From assembly GCA_048499435.1 (NCBI GenBank), contig JASNZW010000002.1:496001-560000 (forward strand): a stretch of 64,000 nt of DNA, read 5' to 3'. Source of the stretch: DAOTWC01 sp048499435 (GTDB taxonomy: Bacteria; Chloroflexota; Anaerolineae; Aggregatilineales; Phototrophicaceae). Shown one piece after another: positions 40,766 to 48,930 of this stretch. The notes below the pieces were generated by a model. That model was not told where the DNA came from. It made no database searches and worked only from the letters and a program-made list of their open reading frames with translations. Position numbers and translations under genes: made by a program. Numbering within the stretch: position 1 is the stretch's first letter; every line of letters begins with the position of its first letter.

Positions 40766-41281
40766 TTACTGCACCACTGGCAGGCCGGCCTGCTGCCAGG
40801 CGATAATGCCGCCCAGGTCGTAGATGTCGGTGAAGCCCGCCGCCGCCAGCAGCTGCGCGGCCTGCGCGCTGCGGTTGCCGCTGCGGCAGTAGAGCACGAT
40901 CGGCTGGTCGCGCGGGATTTCGCCCAGGTGTTCCTGAAGCGTCTCAACGGCGATATTGGCCGCGCCGGTGATGTGCCCGCCGGCGAACTCAGCGGGCGTG
41001 CGCACGTCGAGCAGGAAGTGCGGCGTGTCCGCGAACTGCGCCGTGTATGTCTGCGGGTCAATGCGCTGCGGGGCGGCGTTCTGCGCGGGCACGGCCGCCG
41101 CGTCTGACGTTTCGGCGGCCTGCTGTTCGGCGTTGAGGATGCCCGGCAGCAGCGCCGCCAGCAGCAGCGCCGCCGCCAGCGTGATCACCCCGGCGATCAG
41201 CCACACGCGCTGGTCAGGGCGGGCGGCGGGCGGCTTTGCGCCTGCCTTGCTGGTTTTGCTGAGTTTCGCTTTTGTGGCCAT
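40766..41281 (-). CDS. Membrane-anchored rhodanese
   Basis: 171 residues. A Lys/Ala-rich cytoplasmic start leads to one transmembrane helix (VWLIAGVITLAAALLLAALL), a short linker, and a rhodanese domain with VRTPAEFAGGHITGAAN and catalytic LYCRSGNRSA. The domain is probably outside the membrane. GAGG lies 8 nt before the ATG at 41281. The pairing with a cytoplasmic rhodanese suggests sulfur transfer on both sides of the membrane, which is an inference. Confidence 0.88.
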   Translation of the reverse strand: MATKAKLSKTSKAGAKPPAARPDQRVWLIAGVITLAAALLLAALLPGILNAEQQAAETSDAAAVPAQNAAPQRIDPQTYTAQFADTPHFLLDVRTPAEFAGGHITGAANIAVETLQEHLGEIPRDQPIVLYCRSGNRSAQAAQLLAAAGFTDIYDLGGIIAWQQAGLPVVQ

Positions 41282-41394
41282 AGTGTGCACCTCGGTTGAT
41301 GTCCGCGCAGTATAACCGTACCCGCATTTACGGACACTGCCAAATGGCTTATATTATGGCACAAGCGGTGGCTAATTGCAGACCGGGAACGCCG

Positions 41395-42318
41395 ATGCTC
41401 AACCTGTACAAGCTCGAAATCTTCGCGCTGGTGGCGCAGCAGGGCAGCTTCAGCGCCGCCGCCGGCCAGCTTTACCTGACGCAGTCGGCGGTGAGCCAGC
41501 ATATTCAGGACCTGGAGGCCAGCCTGGGCACGGCGCTGTTCACGCGCGGGCGGCGTGGCGTGACGCTCACGCCCGCCGGCGAGACGCTGTACGGCTACAC
41601 GCGGCGCATCCTGGCGCTGCTGGCGGAGGCCGAAAACGCGGTTGTCACGGTGGAGAACCTGGCGGGGGGCCAGGTCAGCATCGGCTCGACGCCGGGGGCC
41701 AGCCTCTACCTGCTGCCCGGCTGGATTCACGCCTTCCGCGCCCGCTATCCACACCTGACGGTGTCGCTGGAAACCGGCGTCACGGCGGTGATTGCCGCCG
41801 CCGTGCTGGGCCGCCGCCTGGATGTCGGCTTCGTTGAGGGGGAGATCGAAGGCGGCGCTGGCCGGCGGTTGGGCCAGCTTGTGCTGGCGCAGGTGGCGCA
41901 GGTTGTGGTGATCGGCCCGGAGCACCCTGGCTGGCGGCGTGACGCGCTGGCGCTGGCCGACCTCGACGGGCAGCCGTTTATCACGCGCCAGCCCAACAGC
42001 CAGACGCGCGCCTGGCAGGATGCGCTGCTGGCGGCGCACGGCGCGCGCCCGCGCATTGTGGCGGAGCTGGACAGCCCGGAATCGATCAAGCGGGCGGTGA
42101 TGAGCAGCATGGGCGCGGCGATCCTGCCGTGGTACGCCGTCCAGCGCGAGCTGGACGAGGGCACGCTGCGGGCGCTGCCGCTGGCGGATATCCCGATGCA
42201 GCGGGCGCTGCGCCTGGTGTGGAACGACGACGCGCCCTGCACCCCGCTGACGCGCGCCTTTCTGACGCAGATGGCGGGCGAGTACCCGCCGCTGGCCGGT
42301 TTCCTGGCCGGGCGTTAA
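41395..42318 (+). CDS. LysR-family transcriptional regulator
   Basis: 307 residues. The winged HTH is at the N-terminus (LEIFALVAQQGSFSAAAGQL, LTQSAVSQHIQDLEASLGTA), followed by an effector-binding domain of periplasmic-binding type (VSIGSTPGASLYLLPGWIHA). It resembles CysB/CbbR-like regulators; the closest plausible targets are the divergent rhodanese genes, though the operator is not clear. The ATG at 41395 has GGGA 8 nt upstream. A TTATATTATG patch (about 41349-41358) may hold the -10. Confidence 0.88.
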   Translation: MLNLYKLEIFALVAQQGSFSAAAGQLYLTQSAVSQHIQDLEASLGTALFTRGRRGVTLTPAGETLYGYTRRILALLAEAENAVVTVENLAGGQVSIGSTPGASLYLLPGWIHAFRARYPHLTVSLETGVTAVIAAAVLGRRLDVGFVEGEIEGGAGRRLGQLVLAQVAQVVVIGPEHPGWRRDALALADLDGQPFITRQPNSQTRAWQDALLAAHGARPRIVAELDSPESIKRAVMSSMGAAILPWYAVQRELDEGTLRALPLADIPMQRALRLVWNDDAPCTPLTRAFLTQMAGEYPPLAGFLAGR

Positions 42319-42343
42319 CCCTGTCGGCAGGACACCCTGGCTA

Positions 42344-42371
42344 TTGCATTACTGCGTTAGCCTGCTAGAGT
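42344..42371 (+). promoter_or_regulatory. Promoter of the DUF1624-like gene
   Basis: TTGCAT (42344-42349), 16 nt, TAGAGT (42366-42371). The downstream gene starts at 42436 with AGGA 8-9 nt upstream. Confidence 0.5.
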
Positions 42372-42435
42372 CTGATAACGTGCCCCTGGCCAGCCTGCGC
42401 CGGGCGCGCCTTCCGTCGGTTTTCAGGAATCCGTT

Positions 42436-43593
42436 ATGGCTGAATCAACTATTACCACCGCCGCGCTGGTGCGAACCCGCGCCAGGGAACTGGGCGCGCC
42501 CACTAACCGCCTGGCGGCGCTGGATATTGTGCGCGGCTATGCCATGCTGCTGATGCTCATCAGCCACAGCAGTTGGTGGCTCACTGATTTCGATTACGGG
42601 GTGGCCTACGGCTGGGACAACATGATCGTCCCGCAGGTGAGCCTGCCCGGCAGCCTGCTCGGCCTGCTGTTACAGTTGGCGACGCCAGCTTTCTTTTTGT
42701 TGGGCGGTTTCAGCATCGCGCTGTTCGCCGCGTCGCGCCGCCGGCGCGGCTGGAGTGAAGGGCAGATCACGCGCTTTCTGGCTGTGCGCGGCCTGCTGCT
42801 CATCGCGCTCGACGTCACGGTGATCAACCTGCGGCTCAGCCCGCCGTATTACAGCACACATCTGTCCGTGCTGACCGGCATCGGCATCTGCGTGCTGCTC
42901 ATGGCCTGGCTGCGGCGGCTTGACTGGCGCGTGCTGGTGGCCGTGCTGGCGCTGACGCTGCTGGGGACGCAGCTTTACTATCACAGCCTGGCGGCGGCGG
43001 GCGAGTGGCCGCGCGAGCCGTCGCTGCTGCGGGCGGTGCTGCTGACCCCTAGCGTGGAGGACGTCGTCTGGAAAACGCAGTTCCCGGCGCTGCCCTGGCT
43101 GCCGGTGGTGCTGCTGGGCTTTCTGGTTGGCGCGCGCACCGCGCGGGATGGCGCTGCGCTGCGCCGGTTGGCGCTGTGGCTGGGGCTGGGCAGCCTGCTG
43201 CTGTTTGTCCTGGTGCTGGCCGCCGGCGGTTTCGGCAACCTGTACCCCGCTGACCCGCTGATCTTCACCAAGCACCCGCCGGACCTGGTGTATATCCTGT
43301 TCTATACCGGCCTGACCTGGCTGCTGATCGCGCTGCACAGCGCGCTGCCGCAGCTTAACGCCGCGCCGCCGCTGAAACTGGTGGCGGCCCTGGGCCAGAC
43401 GGCGCTGTTCTTCTACGTCGTCCACATCGGCCTGATCGAGCTGCTCAGCCCGCTGATCGCGCCGCTGCCGCTGCCGCCGCTGACGCGCTCGCTGCTGATC
43501 GTGCTGATGGCGCTGCCGCTGCTGGTGGCGCTGAGCCTGTGGTATCGCGGGTACAAGCGCCGAAACCCTGACAGCGTGCTGCGCTATCTGTAG
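42436..43593 (+). CDS. DUF1624/HGSNAT-like membrane acyltransferase
   Basis: 385 residues with about ten membrane helices. The N-terminal RLAALDIVRGYAMLLMLISH is the signature of the heparan-alpha-glucosaminide N-acetyltransferase-like family, with the His used for acetyl transfer across the membrane in the animal enzyme. Further landmarks are LPWLPVVLLGFLVGAR and LGQTALFFYVVHIGLIE. It may transfer acyl groups to a surface glycan; no substrate is known. The ATG has AGGA upstream. Confidence 0.82.
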   Translation: MAESTITTAALVRTRARELGAPTNRLAALDIVRGYAMLLMLISHSSWWLTDFDYGVAYGWDNMIVPQVSLPGSLLGLLLQLATPAFFLLGGFSIALFAASRRRRGWSEGQITRFLAVRGLLLIALDVTVINLRLSPPYYSTHLSVLTGIGICVLLMAWLRRLDWRVLVAVLALTLLGTQLYYHSLAAAGEWPREPSLLRAVLLTPSVEDVVWKTQFPALPWLPVVLLGFLVGARTARDGAALRRLALWLGLGSLLLFVLVLAAGGFGNLYPADPLIFTKHPPDLVYILFYTGLTWLLIALHSALPQLNAAPPLKLVAALGQTALFFYVVHIGLIELLSPLIAPLPLPPLTRSLLIVLMALPLLVALSLWYRGYKRRNPDSVLRYL

Positions 43594-43613
43594 GCCGGAA
43601 GCGGGCGGCTTTT

Positions 43614-44420
43614 CTACAGCCCCAGCAGAAAGCGCAGCGCCACCAGCAGCAGGAACACGCCGTACAGCCGCCGCACCGTCCGCGATGGCAGCCTGAGCGC
43701 GATGCGCGCCCCGCCCAGCGCGCCGACCAGCAGGCCCAGCGCCACCAGCAGCGCCGCGCCGGTGTCGAACGCGCCCGCCTGATAGTAGGCGATCACGCCG
43801 GGCAGGGCTACCGGCAGCAGCAGCGCCCCCAGCGAGACGCCCACCGCCAGCTTCTGGTCGTATTTGAGCAGGCCCACCAGCGCCGGTACGATAATCACGC
43901 CGCCGCCGATGCCGAACATCCCCGACGCCACGCCCGCCACCATGCCCAGCAGCAGCAGCCAGTGCCAGGGCACATACGGCTCTTTGACCGGGGCGCTGGC
44001 GGCGGGCGCTGCGCTGGCCGCGCTCTTGGGGCCGCGCCACTGCGCGTAAACCTGGCGCAGCTCGGCAAAGCGCCAGCCCACGTACAGCAGCAGCGCGCCG
44101 TAAAACTGCTTGAGCAGCGTCGTCGGCAGGTTGATGGCGATCTGCGCGCCGATCACCACAGTCAGCAGCAGGCCCGCCGCCACCAGCGCCGATGTCCGCA
44201 CGCGCAGCAGGCCGGCGCGGTAGTACGCGATGACGGCCAGGATGCCCACCGGCAGCAGCAGCGCCGCCAGCGAGGTGGCGATGGCGTTCAGCGGCTCGAA
44301 CGCCAGGAAGATCGTCAGCGCCGGCACGATAATCACGCCGCCGCCGATACCAAACAGGCCCGACGCCAACCCTGCCACCAGCCCGATCACCAGCAGCGCG
44401 ACTGCCTGCCCTGTTTCCAT
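43614..44420 (-). CDS. TauE/SafE-family permease
   Basis: 268 residues with eight membrane helices in two homologous halves, each starting with a Gly-rich loop (ASGLFGIGGGVIIVPAL and ASGMFGIGGGVIIVPAL). Each half continues SLAALLLPVGILAVIAYY-type segments. Known members export sulfite, sulfoacetate or other anions. The neighbouring rhodanese genes make a sulfur compound plausible, though the genes are not in one operon. GGGGA lies 5 nt before the ATG at 44420. Confidence 0.87.
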   Translation of the reverse strand: METGQAVALLVIGLVAGLASGLFGIGGGVIIVPALTIFLAFEPLNAIATSLAALLLPVGILAVIAYYRAGLLRVRTSALVAAGLLLTVVIGAQIAINLPTTLLKQFYGALLLYVGWRFAELRQVYAQWRGPKSAASAAPAASAPVKEPYVPWHWLLLLGMVAGVASGMFGIGGGVIIVPALVGLLKYDQKLAVGVSLGALLLPVALPGVIAYYQAGAFDTGAALLVALGLLVGALGGARIALRLPSRTVRRLYGVFLLLVALRFLLGL

Positions 44421-44746
44421 GCTGTCCCCAACGGTGTGCGATAACCCCGTGTTGATTGTGGCGCGCCCGGCCGGGGTTGGCAACTGCCGCCCCGCCGCGC
44501 TCAGCTTTCCGCCAGCCGCGACATTTTCAGCTAAGCTGTGGTTTCGGCGCGCAGCGGACTGGCCTGCTGGCGGCCGCTGCACTGTGCCCGCTGAACAGCC
44601 TGACGCTGTTCCCGGTTTAGCACCCTGGCTGGCTGGCCAGGGCCGTTTCCGCCTTGCGGCGGGGTGTAAGTCTGGCCCGGCGGCGGGTGTGCCGGGGGGC
44701 GTTGTGGTGTGTAATAACAGCAGCGTATCAGTAGAAAGGCTGTGCC
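44421..44746 (+). other. Intergenic region without a gene
   Basis: 326 bp between divergent genes. No ORF on either strand looks real. Near the plus-strand gene TTGTGG (44702-44707) and TATCAG (44726-44731), 18 nt apart, may form its promoter, followed by GAAAGG as Shine-Dalgarno. The middle part is GC-rich with several short inverted repeats and no further recognisable element. Confidence 0.4.
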
Positions 44747-45259
44747 ATGGTCACCACTCTGCACACCGGAGTAACCACCCGCGCCGATTTCGACCGCGCG
44801 CGCCGATGGGCCTGGCTCGGCCAGTTGTTCAACCGGCTGCTGCGGCGCGATACCGGCCTGCTGTCGCTGACGGAGACCGACCGGCTGCTGCCGTATTACG
44901 CGCGCCACGACGCCGGCCTCCAGCTTGTGCGCACCAGCCAGATCGTGGGCAGCGCCGGCCGCGCGCGCGATTTCGACCGCGCCTTCCGGCCCCTGCACAA
45001 CGGCACGATGCAGCGTTGGCTCAGCATTGACGAGGCGTTTTACGCCGGGACGTCGCTGCCGCCGGTGGAGCTGATCAAAGTGGGCGCTGTGTATTTCGTG
45101 GCCGACGGCCACCACCGCGTTTCGGTGGCGCGCTTCTGGCGGCAGGAATTTATCGAGGCGCATGTGGTTGAAGTCGTCACGCCAGGCCCGGTGCAGCGCG
45201 CCGCGGACAGCGCCTACCGGGAAGGTTACTCGCGCCCCACGCCGCAGCCAGCGGCCTGA
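44747..45259 (+). CDS. ParB/Srx-fold (ParB N-terminal-like) protein
   Basis: 170 residues. The central part resembles the ParB nuclease/CTPase fold: LPPVELIKVGAVYFVADGHH followed by RVSVARFWRQEFIEAHVVE matches the PVxV...DGHHR motif. The N-terminal ~70 residues contain Arg-rich helices. There is no HTH and no ParA gene nearby, so it is not a chromosome-segregation ParB. It may be a DNA-binding or nucleotide-hydrolysing protein. Confidence 0.65.
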   Translation: MVTTLHTGVTTRADFDRARRWAWLGQLFNRLLRRDTGLLSLTETDRLLPYYARHDAGLQLVRTSQIVGSAGRARDFDRAFRPLHNGTMQRWLSIDEAFYAGTSLPPVELIKVGAVYFVADGHHRVSVARFWRQEFIEAHVVEVVTPGPVQRAADSAYREGYSRPTPQPAA

Positions 45260-45295
45260 ATGGGGCGGCGCTTCAGGGGGAAGCGGTGGGGAAGG

Positions 45296-45322
45296 CAAAC
45301 GGGGGCGCACAGCCCCCGTTTG
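45296..45322. terminator. Hairpin downstream of the ParB-like gene
   Basis: CAAACGGGGGC (45296-45306) and GCCCCCGTTTG (45312-45322) form a perfect 11-bp stem with a GCACA loop. No long T run follows on either strand, so it is a weak or Rho-assisted terminator at best. Confidence 0.5.
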
Positions 45323-45341
45323 TGTTAGCGGCGCCGGCCGC

Positions 45342-45375
45342 GCGTATAATATACGCAGCAGAGCAAAGGCTCTGC
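45342..45375 (-). terminator. Palindrome and hairpin after the cobalamin adenosyltransferase gene
   Basis: GCGTATA-A-TATACGC (45342-45356) is a perfect palindrome, and GCAGAGC-AAAG-GCTCTGC (45358-45375) a 7-bp hairpin 11 nt beyond the stop of the minus-strand gene. No T tract follows. The palindrome could instead be a protein-binding site. Confidence 0.4.
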
Positions 45376-45386
45376 ACTGAAACGCC

Positions 45387-45929
45387 TCAGTCCGCGCTGG
45401 TCCAGATGTCGTCGGGCACGCCGGCCTGCACGTTTTCCCAGCGCGCCAGCGTGAACAGACAGTCTGACAGGCGGTTGAGATAGGGCACGACCTGCGCGCT
45501 GACCGGCTCGCGCGCCGCCAGCGCCACCGTCAGCCGCTCCGCCCGGCGGCAGGTCGTCCGCGCCAGGTGCAGGTGCGCCGCCGCCGCGCTGCCACCCGGC
45601 AGGATAAAGTGCAGCAGCGGCGGCAGCGCGGCGGTCGCTTCGTCAATCACGTTCTCCAGCCAGGTCACCGCCGCCGGGTCCAGCCGCACGATATGCCGGG
45701 ATGCCGCGTCCAGCGGCGTGGCCAGGTCCGCGCCCAGCACGAACAACTGGCGCTGAATCTGCGCCAGCCAGGCGTCGCCGGCGGGCCGCTGCGCCCGCGC
45801 CAGCCCCAGCGCCGCGTTCAGTTCATCGACTGTGCCGTAAGCTTCGACGCGCAGGGCGGTCTTGCTGACGCGCCCGCCGGCAAAGAGCGCCGTTGTGCCG
45901 TCGTCGCCGGTGCGGGTGTAAATTTTCAT
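45387..45929 (-). CDS. PduO-type cob(I)alamin adenosyltransferase
   Basis: 180 residues. MKIYTRTGDDGTTALFAGGR is the ATP-binding N-terminus of the family; VEAYGTVDELNAALGLAR and LNRLSDCLFTLAR are the other conserved blocks. It converts cobalamin to adenosylcobalamin. The ATG at 45929 has GGAGG about 13 nt upstream, slightly long. It is divergent from recA. No cobalamin-riboswitch box is visible. Confidence 0.95.
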   Translation of the reverse strand: MKIYTRTGDDGTTALFAGGRVSKTALRVEAYGTVDELNAALGLARAQRPAGDAWLAQIQRQLFVLGADLATPLDAASRHIVRLDPAAVTWLENVIDEATAALPPLLHFILPGGSAAAAHLHLARTTCRRAERLTVALAAREPVSAQVVPYLNRLSDCLFTLARWENVQAGVPDDIWTSAD

Positions 45930-45951
45930 ACGCTTTTTCGCGCCTCCGGGC

Positions 45952-45980
45952 TTGTCAGTTACGAACGGATGTGCTATCAT
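45952..45980 (+). promoter_or_regulatory. recA promoter with LexA-box-like site
   Basis: TTGTCA (45952-45957), a 17-nt spacer and TATCAT (45975-45980) form a strong promoter, with recA starting about 95 nt beyond the predicted start point. In the spacer, CGAACGGATGTGCT (45962-45975) matches 12 of 14 positions of the Gram-positive LexA/DinR consensus CGAACRNRYGTTYC. Its position between -35 and -10 would allow direct repression. Confidence 0.6.
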
Positions 45981-46081
45981 TTGAGTCCTGCACCCGCGCC
46001 GTCAGCGCGCGGGCAGGCTGGCAAATTGCGCGCATAAGACTACACTAGAAGCGGCGAGAATTCCACCGGGAGAAAAGCTTG

Positions 46082-47140
46082 ATGGCGAAAAGAAAAGAGA
46101 AGCCAGAGGAAGACGGCGCTGCCCCTGTGCGCGATGAAGGGCGCATGAAAGCGCTGGAGGCCGCCCTGCAGGACCTGACGCGGCGTTTCGGCGACGGCGC
46201 GATTATCCGGTTGGGCGATGCGGCGCACATGGTGGTGGAGACCATCCCCAGCGGGTCGTTGGGGCTGGATATCGCGCTGGGCGTGGGCGGCGTTCCGCGC
46301 GGGCGCGTGACCGAAATCTACGGCCCGGAATCCAGCGGCAAGACGACGCTGTGCCTGCACGTGGTGGCCGAGGCGCAGCGGCGCGGCGGGCTGGCGGCGT
46401 TCGTGGACATGGAGCACGCGCTGGACCCGACTTACGCGGCGCGCATCGGCGTGAATATGGAGACGCTCTATGTCTCGCAGCCTGACACCGGCGAGCAGGC
46501 GCTGGAGATCACCGAGGCGCTGGTGCGCTCCGGCGCGCTGGACATCATCGTCGTGGACAGCGTGGCGGCGCTCGTGCCGCGCGCTGAGATCGAGGGCGAG
46601 ATGGGCGATACGCACGTTGGCCTGCAGGCGCGCCTGATGAGCCAGGCACTGCGCAAGCTGTCGGGGGCCATCAAGCAGTCGAACGTGGCGGTGGTGTTCA
46701 CCAACCAGATTCGCGAAAAAGTGGGCGTGATCTACGGCAGCGCGGAGACGACGCCCGGCGGCCGGGCGCTCAAGTTTTACGCCAGCGTGCGCCTGGACAT
46801 CCGCCGCGTGCAGGGCATCAAGCAGGGCGGCGACACGATCGGCAACCGCGTTAAAGTGCGCGTGACCAAGAACAAGGTGGCCGCGCCCTTCCGCGAAACC
46901 GAGTTTGACATCATGTTCTTCGAGCACGGTATCAGCAAAGAGGGCGAGATTCTCGATATCGGCGCGGAGCTGGGCATTATTGAGAAGCGCGGCGCTTTCT
47001 TCCGCTACAACGACGGGCTGATCGGCCAGGGGCGCGAAAACGCCAAGGCGTTCCTGAACGATAACCGGGTCGTCTCCGATGAAATCGAGGACGCGATCCG
47101 CGCCCATTTCGGCCTGCCGTCGGTGGTGAACACGCCCTAG
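46082..47140 (+). CDS. recA: Recombinase RecA
   Basis: 352 residues, full length. Walker A GPESSGKTTL, Walker B LDIIVVDSVAALVP, the L1/L2 DNA-binding loops (EGEMGDTHVGLQARLMSQAL; VVFTNQIREKVGVIYGSAET) and GGRALKFYASVRLDIRR are present. It drives homologous recombination and LexA self-cleavage. The ATG at 46082 has GGGAGAAAA upstream. It ends before a strong terminator. The C-terminal acidic tail is short. Confidence 0.98.
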   Translation: MAKRKEKPEEDGAAPVRDEGRMKALEAALQDLTRRFGDGAIIRLGDAAHMVVETIPSGSLGLDIALGVGGVPRGRVTEIYGPESSGKTTLCLHVVAEAQRRGGLAAFVDMEHALDPTYAARIGVNMETLYVSQPDTGEQALEITEALVRSGALDIIVVDSVAALVPRAEIEGEMGDTHVGLQARLMSQALRKLSGAIKQSNVAVVFTNQIREKVGVIYGSAETTPGGRALKFYASVRLDIRRVQGIKQGGDTIGNRVKVRVTKNKVAAPFRETEFDIMFFEHGISKEGEILDIGAELGIIEKRGAFFRYNDGLIGQGRENAKAFLNDNRVVSDEIEDAIRAHFGLPSVVNTP

Positions 47141-47191
47141 CGGCCCCCGCGCGCAGCTTTCCGCCCGCAGCCGCTCGCGGCTGACCCGACC

Positions 47192-47224
47192 GGCGCGGTC
47201 ATGCAGCCGACCGCGCCCCTTTTT
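47192..47224 (+). terminator. Intrinsic terminator after recA
   Basis: GGCGCGGTC (47192-47200) and GACCGCGCC (47209-47217) form a 9-bp stem with an 8-nt loop, followed by CCTTTTT. This ends the recA transcript. Confidence 0.85.
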
Positions 47225-47270
47225 GGCGGTGTATGCAGAACATATGATCTGTTATAGTGGAGGCTGAGCG

Positions 47271-47600
47271 ATGGCACTCAACGCGCAAATCAACCCGGAC
47301 CGCGCCGCTGCGCTGGCGGCGATCATGGCGTCTGAGCCGGTGCAGGCGGGCCGGATGTTCGGCTGTCCGGCTTATTTCTTCAACGGGATGCTGGTGGCGG
47401 CGCTGGTCAGCGGCGGCGTGGCCGCCAAGGTGGGGGCCAACCGCGCCCGCGCGCTCATCAGCAGGCCGGGCATTGAGCCGTTCGCGCCGCTGGCGGGCCG
47501 CGTCTGGCGCGAGTGGGTCTACATCACCGGCGGCATCGAGGCGCACCGCGGCGTGCTGGCCGAGGCCGTCGAGTACGCGCTGATCATCAGCGGCGGCTGA
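47271..47600 (+). CDS. TfoX N-terminal-domain protein
   Basis: 109 residues. GRMFGCPAYFFNGMLVAALV is the TfoX_N-like block found in competence-regulator relatives and in many small stand-alone proteins. There is no DNA-binding C-terminal domain, so it is not a full TfoX/Sxy. Function is unknown. GGAGG lies 8 nt before the ATG, and TATAGT (about 47252-47257) upstream may be the -10. Confidence 0.72.
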   Translation: MALNAQINPDRAAALAAIMASEPVQAGRMFGCPAYFFNGMLVAALVSGGVAAKVGANRARALISRPGIEPFAPLAGRVWREWVYITGGIEAHRGVLAEAVEYALIISGG

Positions 47601-47619
47601 GCCGCCCGCGGCGAACGCA

Positions 47620-47656
47620 AAACCCGGCGCGTGGTCAGGCGCGCCGGGTTTTTTTA
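47620..47656. terminator. Bidirectional intrinsic terminator
   Basis: AAACCCGGCGCG (47620-47631) and CGCGCCGGGTTT (47640-47651) form a 12-bp stem with an 8-nt loop and T run to 47655; the reverse strand also has A/T flanks. It lies between the TfoX-like gene and the convergent end of the sugar operon. Confidence 0.9.
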
Positions 47657-47677
47657 TTGTCTATGCGGCGTTCAGGT

Positions 47678-48868
47678 TTACCCCTGGCAGTCCGGGCCGA
47701 AATGGCGCAGCAGCACCAGCGGCTCGCTGCCGGTGTTCTCCACCGTGTAGCCGGCGGTGCCGGCCTCATACGTGATGAAGTATTCGTCCAGCGTGGGCTG
47801 GCTGTAGCGAATGTAGGTCGGCGTTTCCACCGGGTGCACGCCGATCCTGCCGCGCCCCTGCACCGCGATCACGCCGCAGGCCCCGGACTCTTTGATCGTC
47901 ACAGTTACGCCCGGCTGGACGGTCAGCTCTTTGGCGCTGAACACGTCCTCCCCGCGCGAGCGGCCGTAGATCACCCAGCGGTCGGCCCAGCCGCTGCCGC
48001 TGGCGGCCGCCTTGCCGGGCAGGAAGTAGGTGTCCTTGATGTTGGGCAGGATGTTCGCGTCCCAGTCGATCAGCCCGATGACGTAATCCAGGTCGGCCTT
48101 TTTGTCCAGCGGGACATCCTTCACCAGCATGTCGAGGGGGACTGTTTTGCCCTGCACGACTGACTGGAACATGGCGAAGGTGTCTGTGCCCCACTGGATT
48201 TCGTATGTCACCAGCGAGCCAGGCGCGTGCAGCACGCCGGGCGGCGTGAACCAGCCCGTGCCCACCGGGAACACGTAGGCTTTGGTGAACGCCAGGATGC
48301 CGTTGTCGCCCGCGTTCCAGCGCTCCAGACAGCGCCGGATATCCTCTTTAGTTGTGCCCGGCTCCAGGCCGAAGAAGGTGTACGGGAAGTCGTTCAGGCG
48401 CGCATTGTACTGGGGCGGGAAGTAATAGGCTTCTGGCTTGTGCACTTCACCGACCTGGGCCGCGTGCTCAGCGTCGGGGTGCAGGTGATAGGGCAGCGGC
48501 CCCTGGTTGTCGAACAGCTTGCCCAGGGTGGGCCAGCGCCCGTACTTCTGGAACATAGCGGTTCCAATCAGCGCGGCGCTGTTTTCGTCAACGGCGTCTT
48601 TCAGGGTGAAGCGCTGGCCGTCCGGCGCCAGCACATAGCTGAGGCCCTCATCGTGCTCCATATCTGGCCCGTTGGCCGGCTGGGTGGTTGAGCACAGCCA
48701 GCGCTCATCAAGGCCGCCCCGGTTGAGGCCCATCGCGTACAGGTCTTCCTCAGCCAGGCGCAGGCGGCGCCCCGGCACCGCAAAGCTGCGCGGGACCCAA
48801 CAGGGGGCCATATGAAGGATACCCTGGCCGGCGTTCAGCGCGTTGTCCAGGTTTTGCCGCAGTGCCAT
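47678..48868 (-). CDS. Phosphomannose isomerase-like cupin protein
   Basis: 396 residues, last gene of the sugar operon. Metal-site blocks align with class I mannose-6-phosphate isomerase: LPYHLHPDAEHA, HKPEAYYF (Glu ligand) and FTPPGVLHAPGS (His ligand). The second cupin half contains TVTIKESGACGVIAVQGRGR. It probably isomerises the imported sugar or its phosphate, but it is diverged. AAGGAGA lies 8 nt before the ATG. It is 62 nt after the permease gene. Confidence 0.75.
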   Translation of the reverse strand: MALRQNLDNALNAGQGILHMAPCWVPRSFAVPGRRLRLAEEDLYAMGLNRGGLDERWLCSTTQPANGPDMEHDEGLSYVLAPDGQRFTLKDAVDENSAALIGTAMFQKYGRWPTLGKLFDNQGPLPYHLHPDAEHAAQVGEVHKPEAYYFPPQYNARLNDFPYTFFGLEPGTTKEDIRRCLERWNAGDNGILAFTKAYVFPVGTGWFTPPGVLHAPGSLVTYEIQWGTDTFAMFQSVVQGKTVPLDMLVKDVPLDKKADLDYVIGLIDWDANILPNIKDTYFLPGKAAASGSGWADRWVIYGRSRGEDVFSAKELTVQPGVTVTIKESGACGVIAVQGRGRIGVHPVETPTYIRYSQPTLDEYFITYEAGTAGYTVENTGSEPLVLLRHFGPDCQG

Positions 48869-48930
48869 AATTCTATCTCCTTAATTGTGAAAGCGTCCTT
48901 GCCGCTTGCCAGCCGGCGATCCAGCTCAGC

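Noticed and set aside
44747..45259. ParB chromosome-partition protein
   Set aside because: Only the N-terminal-like fold is visible, without HTH or dimerisation domain, and no parA or parS sites are near.
45930..46081. Cobalamin riboswitch upstream of the adenosyltransferase
   Set aside because: The B12-box core is missing and the region is only about 150 bp shared with the recA promoter.
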